Shown piece after piece: positions 34,698 to 45,417 of a DNA stretch of 64,000 bases (positions are counted from its first letter, which is position 1; each line of letters starts with the position of its first letter). The notes beneath the pieces are model-generated. The model was given only the letters and a program-made list of their open reading frames with translations, did not search any database and was not told where the DNA came from. The position numbers and the translations under genes were made by a program. The stretch is from Histoplasma ohiense (lineage: Eukaryota; Ascomycota; Eurotiomycetes; Onygenales; Ajellomycetaceae): positions 806,001 through 870,000 of the forward strand of contig JAEVHH010000006.1 of assembly GCA_017607445.1 (NCBI GenBank), given 5' to 3'.

Positions 34698-35570
34698 GGG
34701 TTAGAATCCATTGAACAAGACATTCTTCCTCAGTAAGACTAGGCTTCTAGTTTTCCGGATGAGCATTGACGAGCGCCGTACGACCCTTCACCCGATGGTT
34801 AGGAGTTGAATAAGGGACATTATATAGCTTTGTTGAAGCTCGTACACTTGAAATCTGATAGTGACTAAGCGCTATAATGGCTAAAAGAAGCCTTCCCTCT
34901 TGATAAAAAGCTTGGTAGCTTTGCGTGGTTGACACCTTTGATAATTGAGATGTGCAGAAAAGTGTCTCGCTTGCTTGTGGATTACGCTATAAAAGTGTTG
35001 GGCATCTCTTCATTTGAGCAAGAACTATGCCATCTATTAGGGTAAGGGATTAACTGAGCGTGTCCAGTTAACTACTAGACCGTCTGTGGATTGCAAAAGG
35101 AACTTGTGTGTATTAAAGGAAAGCCATAGCAAATAAAGATTTGGTGGGGGTAACACACCATATGTGGCGGTGAGGGGCATGTGGCTGACCTTCATGAACA
35201 ACAAAGCCAACTTCGCTATGAATAGTTCTTCCAGCCAAAGGGCCCTGATAACCCGTGATGCTGCCAACAGATGAGACTCTTTTTCATTTCAGATTCAATC
35301 TGCCATATGATAAGGAACTCTTATACACATTCATTTCGAATAAAGCGCGTGGGGATTTTCCGCACCCTGTTTTGCTGCTCATTCGCCCAACTCGCTCGGG
35401 GTTACACAGGGAAGCCAGATTTCTATGTAGCCTAGCAGTCCAGCTGCCCAACTGATTATTTCTATTTCCAATTTTCTGCACAGTTGCCCGTATTTGCCCT
35501 TTCCCCTGGGTACGATTTTATCACTATTTACTCGACTCACACCTATCGAGGTGCATATGAAAGTATAGCC
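34698..35570. other. Interval upstream of URC1
   Basis: No gene is firmly supported. Minus-strand frames at 34747-34935 and 35037-35267 could be exons of the gene ending at 34495 but show no family signature. The right end must hold the URC1 promoter. An in-frame ATG at 35484 upstream of the preferred URC1 start lies in this interval. Confidence 0.4.
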
Positions 35571-37712
35571 ATGGCAGCTCCGCATTCCAGCTCGGACAAC
35601 GATTTGACGGGAATCCTGGTGGCACTTGAAAGGATACAGATTGACCACTCTCACTTGTCCAGCTCCATCGAGGATATAAAAGCGAAAGTTGAGTTACTAG
35701 CATCTCATGGCGATGTTCCTGAGCACGACACAAGGGATGAAGCCCGAGAGTTGGGGTCTGAGGTAACTCCAGTGTCTACACACATCCCGCGTAGGACTTC
35801 TGGTACCTCTCGGATTATCCTTACCACATACCCTGGCCAATCTGGGATAAACCCGATAGCTGTGGATTGGGGAAACGCAGATCCAATCAAACGAGGACCC
35901 GTTGTAGTGAGCAGGCATCCTGACACAGTCAAGAGAAGAAATGGTCAGTCAGGACAGCTTTTTCCCAATTATGGGATAAGAGAGCATCGTTACTGACACT
36001 GCGATGCAAGCAATCGGGGCTCATGGTGGTTCCTATTCCATCTACTACGCGCTCGCGGTAGCTAGCAAAGATCTCAACGCCGATCACCGCCCCGACTTCA
36101 CGAATACGGAGCCCCCCGTCAACATTGGGCCTTTCCCGCAATGGGCCGATCCGAAAAAGATAGTTTCGATGGATCCGTGGGGACATCGTGCTCCATTCGA
36201 TTTTGTTGATATGATCAACAAAGGAGGCGTGGATATTCGACCGACTATTGCCATCACAAAAGCGCATATGAAGCTTCCCGAATTGAAGCAGAGTGTTGAA
36301 ACGGGCAGGTTGAAGGTGGACGGGAAAATATGCTTGAATGAGTCAGGAGAGTTGGCGGTGACGAAAGTTGCTGTTGAACCAGTCTGGTATCTACCAGGTG
36401 TAGCCGAAAGATTTGGCATAGGTGAGCATCTATCTTCCTTCTTTCAACCCCGTTAAGATGCCAAATTTAAAGGTAGCTGTTTTCCCCAATATGTGGATAT
36501 GATTCTCATGACTTTGCTGCAATCATAACCTATAGACGAAGGCACTCTGCGCAGATCGCTTTTCGAAAACACAGGTGGCTCATTCCCAGAACTGATCACC
36601 AGAGGCGATATTAAGTTGTTCCTTCCACCCATTGGAGGCTTGACAGTGTACTGTTTTGGTGACCCTGCCAAGATGTCTGACCGAAATGTGAAACTCGCTC
36701 TTCGCGTTCATGACGAATGCAACGGCAGTGATGTTTTTGGATCTGATATCTGTACCTGCCGCCCCTACCTGATTTTTGGGATAGAAGAAGCAGTCAAGGA
36801 GGCCCAGCTTGGAGGAAGTGGCGTTGTCATTTACTTTCGAAAGGAAGGCCGTGCTCTTGGAGAAGTCACAAAATACCTGGTCTACAATGCCCGTGAGTTT
36901 TCTTATTCATGCTCTCATCCTTTCCCCCCATATCTCTGATATAGCTGACTTCCTATGTAGGCAAGCGAGGATCTGATCGTATGTTTACTTAGCCGAGAAT
37001 TCGAAAATACATATCTAATTTAGAGTATGTAGGTGCCAGTGAGTATTTTAAGAGAACCGAAAATATCGCCGGTGTCAAGGTATGCTATATATTTGGCTAT
37101 ATAATTAACAACCCCAACCACCATACCCCGCTTTTTTTTGGCATCCCAAAAACTGATAGTGAGGACTAGGATATGCGATTCCAGGCTCTTATGCCCGATG
37201 TACGTAGAACGGAGAAACGATTGACAGTATTCACTCTTTTAATTGACCTTTACTGATGTCTGCAGATTTTACACTGGCTGGGTATTACCAAAATCGATCG
37301 AATGTTGAGCATGTCGAAGTGAGTAGATACTATCGTCCTTGTTGAGAACCAACCATTGCGTCACAGAGCTAATGATCTGTCTAGCATGAAACATGATGCT
37401 ATCGTTGAACAAGGCATACCGATCCATGAACGAGTCCCGATACCGGATGATTTGATCCCTGAAGACAGCCGGGTAGAAATCGATGCCAAAATCCACGCTG
37501 GTTACTGTATGCTGAGCCCCGGTATTTCCCTAGGCTTCGTTTGATAATGCAACGCTAATATGGATGAACAGTCACTACCGGCAAGATCTTGACTATGGAT
37601 GAGCTTTCCCAAGTGCAAGGACGGGCGTGGGAAGATGTGGATGTAGGTGATCCTTTTCCCTTTCCTCACATCTTGTTCCATCATTTTTCTTACTGGGTGT
37701 TACTAGCACTGA
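35571..37712 (+). CDS. URC1: GTP cyclohydrolase II-related protein Urc1 (uracil catabolism)
   Basis: Homologue of yeast URC1, a RibA-like protein needed for the fungal uracil degradation (URC) pathway. The RibA-type core is at about 36620-36900: NVKLALRVHDECNGSDVFGS followed by DICTCRPYL (zinc ligands Cys...Cys-x-Cys conserved), then VVIYFRKEGRALGEVTKYLV. The long N-terminal part, including NADPIKRGPVVVSRHPDTVK and GAHGGSYSIYYALAVASKDL, is typical of Urc1 and absent from RibA of riboflavin synthesis. The C-terminal exons code ILHWLGITKIDRMLSMSN and then VEIDAKIHAGY. The last intron (donor GTAGGT after EDVD) joins a final CAC TGA, giving a terminal His and a stop at 37710-37712. The start at 35571 (MAAPHSSS) is preferred over 35484. 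Confidence 0.9.
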
Positions 37713-38799
37713 GGGAGATGTCGTCGGCCTTCGTCCATCATCATGGAAATAAACCATTTACGCAAAGCGATTGTCGAATGAAGTACACGCCGCTAACGAA
37801 GTTATGAAACCAAAATCTTTTTTTCGCGCCTTGATCTGTGCCTAATGTAGTTTTTGGTGGAGACTCCGGGAATACTCAAATATTTCTCAAATAATACAAA
37901 TGGAACATCCTATTTTAATATTTCAATTACATAATTATGGTTGTGAGAACAACAATGGGGAGAAGAAATATCAATGTTCCTCTATTTAGTTTCTCCATCT
38001 CCAGGATATCACTGATCGGTTTTCCTTATCCTTTCTCCTTTCCATTCGAACTCATTGTCCTCCGCGCTCTCCCGTACAATCAATGTTCAGCAAGAGAATT
38101 GTATACTTGTGTAACCATAGCATAGCACAGCTGGTGACCAAATTATTTCTCCCTTCCAAACCCTATTGAAGCCTCACACGTACATTCATCAAGCTCAATT
38201 ATGAGCTCAGATGCAGCCGCTGCACAATATACCACACATTCAAGATCATAGATTTGAATTTTCTCGATACCATATTTGTCTATATCACAGAAGAAGAGCA
38301 TTCATCGTGAAATCTGATTTCACATAAAATGACTAATGATTTCAGCTTTAGTTGTATATACTGCGTATTTGACTCCGTCAGATTTGAAGGAGTGTGAAAT
38401 GAATAAAAACATGCAACTATATTATAAGATGGGTTCCTCGTCCTTTGGTTGTCGTGGTAAAATACCCACAAAAGATTCGTGTTTTGTAAGGTTAACTATG
38501 CCCAGTAGTGAACAACAGCACGCATCTATTTCTCTATGCAAGGGGTCGACTACGACGGGGCGTTGTCTTTTTTGTATATGAGTACCTTTTCATGCTAGAA
38601 TATTGTAAAATGCACAAAATGACTTCAGGCGTCAGTTGGTGGTGAAAATACGCTAACCTATAGTGGCTAGTATGGAGGGCTCGCTTAGCGGGAAATTTGT
38701 GTGGGATTCCCATCACACTTGACATTGCTCGATTCAAGGCCTTCGGATGCGATAACCTATCTATCTTTCCCAGCTGCAAGATAGGACCGTATCGCAAAT
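37713..38799. other. Intergenic region URC1 to RPS1
   Basis: About 1.1 kb without a supported gene. 37880-38480 is AT-rich. The last 150 nt before 38800 should hold the ribosomal-protein promoter and short leader. Confidence 0.5.
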
Positions 38800-39994
38800 A
38801 TGGCTGTCGGAAAGTAAGTCGCTTCGTTTGTCTCCGTTTCTGGTTTCCTTCTGTTATAACCATAAATTACTGACTAAATTGTTAAGGAACAAGCGTCTAT
38901 CGAAAGGTAAGAAAGGCCTGAAAAAACGGACTCAGGACCCTTTTTCGAGGAAAGATGAATATTCCGTGAAGGTATGTTAGCCGGGAGATTGGAGGCTGAA
39001 GTTGCAATGGAAATGAAATGCTAATTATCTCGTTTTCATTAGGCTCCCTCGACCTTCGCCGTCAGAGAGTACGATGTCTTTCCCGATTCCTTTCATATAA
39101 TGCCAGCCTTTGGAAGAAAAATAAGCTAACTAAGGGAAAAACAGTGTGGGAAAGACGTTGGTTAACCGAACTACGGGTCTCAAGAACGCCAATGACTCCT
39201 TGAAGGGACGGATCTTTGAGGTTTCGCTCGCCGACCTGCAGAACGATGAGGACCACGCATTCCGTAAGGTCAAGCTACGGGTTGACGAGGTCCAGGGAAA
39301 GAACTGCCTGACCAACTTCCACGGCCTCGATTTCACGTCCGACAAGCTTCGATCGCTGGTCCGCAAATGGCAAACTCTGATTGAGGCTAATGTCACCGTG
39401 AAGACCACCGACGACTACCTCCTCCGCTTATTTGCCATTGCGTTTACAAAGAGACGACCAAACCAGATCAAGAAGACTACTTACGCCCGCTCCTCTCAGA
39501 TCCGTGCCATCCGCAAAAAGATCACTGAGATCATCCAACGCGAGGCTTCGTCCCGTACCCTCGCCCAACTCACAAAGCTCATTCCTGAGGTCATTGGACG
39601 GGAAATCGAGAAGTCTACCCACGGCATCTACCCTCTGCAAAATGTTCGATTGGAACCCCACATTTTCCTTCCCTTTCTTTCTTTTCCCCATAATCGCTTA
39701 TGTACAGTCTCACAAACTGTAATTTCGTACTAATTACACCCTTCCTTCGAACAGGTCCATATCCGCAAGGTCAAGCTTCTGAAATCGCCTAAATTCGATT
39801 TGGGTGCTCTTCTTGCTCTGCACGGAGAGTCAAGCACTGATGACAAGGGGCAGAAGGTATATAGATATACGCATTCCAAAACCCTATTCCTTCCTTCCAC
39901 CCCTTGGCATATTGTATAGATTTTTACTAATACCTCCATCTTCGTTCCATAGGTCGAGAGGGAGTTCAAGGAGCAGGTTCTCGAGTCCGTTTAA
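38800..39994 (+). CDS. RPS1: 40S ribosomal protein eS1 (RPS1/S3a)
   Basis: Structural protein of the cytosolic small ribosomal subunit. Exon 1 codes only MAVGK. The following exons give NKRLSKGKKGLKKRTQDPFS, then APSTFAVRD, and the main exon VGKTLVNRTTGLKNANDSLK through NCLTNFHGLDFTSDKLRSLV, TTDDYLLRLFAIAFTKRRPN and LIPEVIGREIEKSTHGIYPL. The last exons code VHIRKVKLLKSPKFDLGALL and VEREFKEQVLESV. Length near 255 residues is normal. The five or so short introns are usual for ribosomal-protein genes in this group. I saw no clear box C/D snoRNA in them. Confidence 0.96.
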
Positions 39995-40576
39995 CCGGGG
40001 CTGGAAAACGAAATGAACGGGGCGTTGGAGAAATGGAAATTAAAACTCGCGTCTGGTTTATATGTGCTGGCTGTTGTTATAACGTGGATTATGGTTACAG
40101 CTGTTTGATGTCTTTTCTCTCCCTTTCTCTCCTTTTCCCTTCTGGAAAAAAACCAAAAAAAATCTCATTGAGCAAGATCAGAACCTTAAAGCCACACATG
40201 TCTAGATAGCTGTATTTTCAATTTTTCTCCATGGGTAACGCACGGTAGTGGTAATGTTTTCAATTTTAAATGATTTTTAAATGTATTGCTTCTTATCCCC
40301 CTGGGTTAATGATAGCTCAGTTCAAATAACTTTATATCAGTTACTGGCAGGTAGCAGCTCCCAGTGTATAATTCGCTACCATTATATGTTTATCCACACA
40401 ACCTTCAATAACAGCCGCGAATGTGTTGCTGCAGGGTCTTTGCGAATCGAAACGATTTTATAGTTGAATATAATCTAGTGCACCTGGCATTCTACCACCC
40501 TTGAACAAAAAAAAATACACCGTTTTACAAGAAGGTATACCTATTCTAGAAACCGCACACGATTGTGCAGACTAAA
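39995..40576. other. Convergent intergenic region RPS1/IMO32
   Basis: 3' regions of two convergent genes; AT-rich, with a short A-run near 40153 and another near 40507. No gene is supported. Confidence 0.45.
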
Positions 40577-41875
40577 TTACTGAAGGAACTCCGTAACAGC
40601 TAAGTACAAGTAAAAATGCCGTTAGTTTCCCTGGTAGGATTTCTTAAAACGGAGGAGGAATTATCAGGAAAAACGAACCGTTTTTGAACGCTTCAGGATT
40701 CTCTGAAATCACCCAGTGTCCAGCATCAATGTCTACAAGCCGATAATTGGGAAAAAAGTGCGCAATAATAGGCAAAGTTTGATCTTGCACATAGTGGCTC
40801 CTTGTGCCTCTTATAAAAAGCGATGGACCTTCAAATTTGATGTTGTTAGACGTGTTGAAGGGGAAACCTGCGAGCTCATCCAAAGATTGACCAAGAAGTT
40901 GTACTGGGACCCGGAACTTTAGCGTATTGTCTTCCTTCGATCGAATAAGGTTGGTGAGGAGGAATTGGCGGATCGTGAGGGACTATAAAAGTTATAAATT
41001 AGAATTAGATCAGATATTTTTTCAGTGGCGAAGACAGGTGTTTGGAGGGAATATATATATGTAAGTAAGATCTGTATGGGTAATATGAACGAACCTCCTC
41101 ATATTGCTGGAGGATACGATCCGCATCACTTTGCTTCGTGAAATTAGCTCTCTCAATTTCCTGCATGCCTTTTACGTATTTCGCGAATTGGTTGCCTAAG
41201 GTTGCGGAAATGGGCGCGTTGTCCACTGCGACAAATGATGATACGAGCTTGGGACGCCGCAATGCGACGGTCATTGCGGTTTTCGCACCCCTAGATTTCC
41301 CCAGGCAATGTCAGAAACGATCCATATTTCCATGCGTGGCATGCGAGCGGAGACATTAATTACATCGAATGGCCAATTAGGGTAGGCTTTTCGAGCTTCA
41401 TATTATGTATAAATTCTTCGACGTCATCCGCCATTGCGGTATAGTTGTGCTCTGGGAGATGTGGAGAGTCGCCATGATTTCGAAGATCCTTTCAATGTTT
41501 TTTAAAAAAAGCGAAGTTAGGTATACACCGACCATATCGAGCAAATAAACGTAGGAGGGAGGAGGAATCCCCTACAAGCGTATAGATTCGAGTCTTCAGA
41601 TAACTCGCCAGAGCTCTGTAGCCGCATCAGCGAACATTCCGAAGAGAGCAAGGGGTTCCGGCTCCTCCTTACTTACTGATACTCCTATTATTCTGCTTGG
41701 AGCCAAACAGCCCATGCAAAAAAATTATAGGGCTTCGTCTCTCGTCGATGGTCGCAGAGCCATCTCCAACCGGCCATGTTTGATAGGCAAGTTGGACGCT
41801 ACTCCTCGAAGGTGATGAACTGAAGGATCTGTAAGGGAAATGCCATGCGCATTCACGGGGAATGCGGGAACCCAT
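40577..41875 (-). CDS. IMO32: Alpha/beta hydrolase, ABHD11/Imo32 family, mitochondrial
   Basis: Serine hydrolase of the ABHD11/Imo32/Eat1 group. The N-terminus (start 41873-41875, MGSRIPRECAWHFPYRSFSS) is Arg/Ser-rich and presequence-like. The oxyanion block is SPIIFLHGLFGSKQNNRSIS. The next exon has DLRNHGDSPHLPEHNYTAMA and LEKPTLIGHSM. A GTAATT intron then splits the nucleophile elbow, which is completed as GHSMGAK by the exon starting GAKTAMTVALRRP. The catalytic His is in LVDIDAGHWVISENPEAF. A GTTCGT donor after that leads to a tiny last exon (AVTEFLQ) with a stop at 40577-40579. All three catalytic positions appear present. The natural substrate is not settled for the family. Confidence 0.88.
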
Positions 41876-41973
41876 GGTGTTTGCAAGTTTCCATTAGCTG
41901 TGGCACGCGGATCGAAGTGACATATGTGATTGAGAACTAGAAATCTGACCTCAGGTTCATTCAAACTAACCTG

Positions 41974-42719
41974 AAGGTTATCTCAGCGAGCTCAGACCCT
42001 CTATTGGCTCGGTTGCAGCAGCATGACACTAAACTACTTTAGTTATGAGTCATGTGCTCAGGGCAATCCTCGCCAGAGGGTCTGAGAAGGAACGGTTCAT
42101 GCTCCTGTGGAGATTATTGAGATTTTCATAGATTCTTCAAATTTCTCAACTTTGACTTTCAATTACACAATAGTCATATATCTTTGAGATTTGTGAATCA
42201 CCTTAGGTTGTAGCTAAAGAGAAGAAGAATATAAATATATAATTTTTATATTAAAAAAATCAATATTTAATATAGATGTATCTTGTTGAAAATGGTCACT
42301 TTATTTCTTGTTGAAATCAAGCAAATAGCAAATCCTTCCCGTGTTCAAAAAAAAATGGATTCACTTTGAGGTGATACTTCATATCTAATAAATGGGAATA
42401 TGAAAATAAAAATTGATACCATCGCAAGAACATTGATTTCTCTAGGTCCTAAGGTGGTACAGAGATGCTGAATAGATGGGGTTGGTTTGCTATCCTCACC
42501 CATACACAAGGTATAGAGCAAATCGTTCCCGTGTTGCTAACAAACTGGAACCGTTTTTTCTCAGACGTTTCGCAGGATAATTGCACATCATGTGATATGA
42601 CTATTTTGGGTTAGTTGATTACTTATTTGAGATTAGCTTCTTTAAAAAGTGACTAATCATCAAATCAGTGTTAAAACAGCAATTATCCTGAGAAGCGTCT
42701 GAGCTTGCTGAGATAACCT
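41974..42719. mobile_element. Non-autonomous inverted-repeat element (MITE), about 0.75 kb
   Basis: The two ends are inverted copies: the left end reads AGGTTATCTCAGCGAGCTCA and the right end, read on the minus strand, CAGGTTATCTCAGCAAGCTC. The interior is AT-rich without coding capacity. The left 140 nt also match the left end of the decayed element at 56.88 kb (both have TTATCTCAGC, ACTAAACT.CTTTAG and GAGAGTCTGAGAA/GAGGGTCTGAGAA followed by GGTTC or AGTTC). A target duplication could not be fixed with confidence. It sits between the ends of IMO32 and RNT1. Confidence 0.75.
42562..42704. repeat. Internal inverted repeat (hairpin-forming) inside the MITE
   Basis: An arm CTCAGACGTTTCGCAGGATA at 42563 has its near-perfect reverse complement around 42680-42703 (TATCCTGAGAAGCGTCTGAG). 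The arms are about 24 nt, separated by roughly 95 nt. This may be a subterminal hairpin of the MITE or a second smaller element nested in it. Confidence 0.7.
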
Positions 42720-42884
42720 GAAGGGTTGGTAGAGTTACTTTATCACGTGACATATAAACCTGCCGGAGGTGTCCAACCAATACAACAAATCAGACGTCCA
42801 ATATATGGCAACATATGGATATAGGTAGTTACAAGGTTTTGTGAATATGCTTCGGTATAACTATACAACTCGCTGTTGTTGCTA

Positions 42885-44119
42885 TTATAATCGAACTCCC
42901 GCTGCTTCCTCTTTTTTGGCCGCATGATATGCCTTCTTAGCAGCCGCAGCCCGATGCGTTACAGGGTGTTCCAAAGCCTTCCTGGCAGCTTCATTTCCAG
43001 CTATAACTTTGCTAAACCCAGTACCCGACCCTAGACATTCATTCTTATGGCCCCAACCGGTCAAGTAAACCCCGACGAAAAACGTTTGTAAACCCCCCGA
43101 GTGGCAAATTGATTGTTTCTCGTCCAAGTATGATAGTTTGATTCCTTTGTCCATAACTAGTTTAGCAAGATCCTCCTTGTATCGGAGGACAGGCTTGTCC
43201 TTCTCTATTTGCTCAAGCTTTGGTATCCAGAGTTGTGTCAGCCAATCTTCGGCCAACTGCACGCCGTTGTCACGATTAGACAAGATGACAGCTGCAACGT
43301 ATGCTTCAAAAAGGTCGCCTTTAATTTTCGTCCATGTTTTTATTTGATCCCGAATATTTGGAGGCACTTGCAGTTTTTGATCCAGGCCATAAAGGGACGT
43401 GTATTCAGCCAACGTTTCATTTTTCACTAGAAGTTCCCTTATCTGGGAAAGACGCCCAGCCGGGAGACGAGGAAAGGTATCCCACACTAGCCGGGTTGCT
43501 ATAATCTCAATGTATGCATCGCCTAGGAGTTCCATCCTTTCGTAATTTTTCTCTGGCAAGGAGGCGGTATTCGGGTTATGGACTCCTTCGTGAGTGAACA
43601 TCGCCGTTCGCAGTTGCTGATCCAGAACGGGTGGGAGAGGCGGAAGTTTGCTCTGGGCATGCAATTCGAGCGAAGAGGAGCGTAGTCGACTACGAGGAGA
43701 TTGTGAATAATATAAAGATTCTGGTGTCGATTTTTCTGGAGAAAGTGCCTTGGCAAGCGCTGTCAGAACTACGACCAGGTCGGGTTCAGATCCATCGAGG
43801 GCTTCTTGAACCTGATCGGGGTGGTTCAGTAGTTTACGGGTGAGTTTCCTAAGCTTTTCTAAACGATGTTTGGTTTTATTTGCACGTTTCTGGTTGCTTG
43901 AAGCGGATTGTGAATTTGTAGAAACGGTATCAGACTCCGAATCGCAGAGTTTCTGTTAGGGAGAATCTCTATTAGCTAATAATCGTCTAAACATAGACAA
44001 AGGGAGATCAAGAGATACGCAGTCTGGATGGCTTTCGCACTGACCTTACGTCTTTTTACGGACCTCCTTGCTGTCACCATCCCGGAGCTTTCAAGTTCAA
44101 ATTTCCGTTTCGTGTCCAT
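42885..44119 (-). CDS. RNT1: Ribonuclease III (Rnt1/Pac1 type)
   Basis: Double-strand-specific endonuclease for pre-rRNA, snRNA and snoRNA 3' processing. The N-terminal exon (start 44117-44119) is basic: MDTKRKFELESSGMVTARRS and VKRRK. After one intron the rest is a single open frame. The RNase III domain has EKNYERMELLGDAYIEIIAT (Glu and Asp of the signature) and KIKGDLFEAYVAAVILS with the second Asp/Glu pair, so the catalytic residues look intact. A dsRNA-binding domain follows (YKEDLAKLVMDKGI, ECLGSGTGFSKVIAGNEAAR). The C-terminus is Ala/Lys-rich and ends at 42885. A mitoribosomal L15 or Dicer assignment is less likely given the intact signature and single RNase III domain. Confidence 0.9.
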
Positions 44120-44457
44120 CACTTTTTCGGTATCGGTATTCCCGAAGTGAGTTTCCGAGAAGTGAACGTTGAAAGAAAAGAACGAGGAATTATGGCATTG
44201 TGAACTCTTCCGCTGTAGGGTTAGCTCTAATGACTAGAATTCAAGGTCCTATTGAGGAACGTTTTAACCCGCGTCCGAAGTATGTTGTTATTTGATCAAT
44301 AAATACTGGCACAGAGTTTGAAGCAGAAGGGAGAAGAACCAAAAAGGACTAGCGGCCAAGCTCACAAACCAACCTCAGCCAAACAAGGACCTTCCAATGT
44401 TCTGTGTCGACGACATACCACGACTACAACGAAGAGCGACTCCAAATCGCGGACGAA
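44120..44457. promoter_or_regulatory. Divergent promoter region of RNT1 and RSM27
   Basis: About 340 nt between two head-to-head starts, so both promoters lie here. No specific element was identified. An upstream in-frame ATG for the plus-strand gene occurs at 44404. Confidence 0.5.
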
Positions 44458-44969
44458 ATGTCTGTCCCTCGCTCTAGAATTCTAGACCTTGTGAAGGCTG
44501 GTTCTGTTCGCCGCTTGCTAGCATTGATACACTGGCTAATTGTTTTCAAAGGCCCAATGTCGGATTTTCTCCCACACCTACAACCCAGAGCAACAACGAC
44601 TTGGGAATAAAGTTTTACGTCAGCGATTACGAGGGCCCGCACTGGCGGCGTATTATCCGCAAAGGATAGGCACTCTGAAGGAATTGGAAGATGCCTACGA
44701 TGCTCTTGGGCTCCGGTTTGTGGATTACCCGGAAGGGAAGCGGCTGGCTGTCATAGAGAAGTACGTGTGGTGTTCGCCGATCAATGCGGATATTATTATT
44801 TGGCTAACCAACGCCAAAATAACAGACTCCAAAGCCGTGGGAAGGGAGCCCCTAAGAAGAGACGCACTGCAGCAGGTAAGAAAGGCTTCACGTAGCTAGC
44901 ATCAGGGCAGGCACGGTTCGCTGACTTATTCCCTTTCATTTAGAGTCGAGATCGGCCAAGAGACGGTAG
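44458..44969 (+). CDS. RSM27: Mitochondrial small ribosomal subunit protein mS33 (Rsm27)
   Basis: Small mitoribosomal protein. The start at 44458-44460 gives MSVPRSRILDLVK. After an intron come AQCRIFSHTYNPEQQRLGNK, VLRQRLRGPALAAYYPQRIG and LGLRFVDYPEGKRLAVIEK. A third exon gives LQSRGKGAPKKRRTAA and the fourth ESRSAKRR with a stop at 44967-44969. This is the family order, about 110 residues. The first intron is odd: the expected junction LVK/AQC would need a GC donor (AAG then GCTGGT). The only GT donor in reach (GTGAAG) would delete Val-Lys. An upstream in-frame ATG at 44404 is not favoured because homologues begin MSVP. Confidence 0.9.
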
Positions 44970-45235
44970 TCGGCTACCTACATTCACATGTATACTAGTG
45001 CTACACACTGTCATTGCGGTGGATCATTCATTTGTCTATGGGTGATATGATGGTTTTTTCTCGGTATCCTACCGCTGGTGCTCAGTTTGAGTGGTTAGAA
45101 GGAGTTGTCTTGGTTTTGTTTAGGCATTTGTATTCTACTAGAAGGTTGGCATTCACAAATATACCCAAGCCCTTGGTGGCGTTTCCAGAAAATTGCTCTT
45201 TCACCATTATGGATGCAAATTATCCGCTTGTTTTA

Positions 45236-45417
45236 TTGTGGCGGACGTAAAGCTTGCGAAAACAGAATTTTCTGCCACCCCCTGAAAAATAATAGCAAAA
45301 CACCGCAAAAATAACCAAAATATCCACGTATCTCTAGAATCATTCAAATATCATCCAATTCATCCAAATACGCACCTTTATCATCAAATACGCACCTTTA
45401 TCATCAAATACGCCAAT
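45236..45417 (+). repeat. Left terminal inverted repeat of the mariner element
   Basis: About 180 nt. It contains two direct copies of ACGCACCTTTATCATCAAAT near its inner end and stops at the transposase start codon (context CCAATATGCCC). It retains its CpGs, unlike the interior of the element. Confidence 0.9.

Noticed and set aside
42885..44119. Mitoribosomal protein bL15-type RNase III-like protein
   Set aside because: The catalytic Glu/Asp positions of RNase III and a dsRNA-binding domain are present, which favours an active Rnt1/Pac1 enzyme.
44404..44457. Upstream ATG as the start of RSM27
   Set aside because: Homologues begin MSVP; the extra 18 residues (MSTTYHDYNEERLQ...) look like leader sequence.
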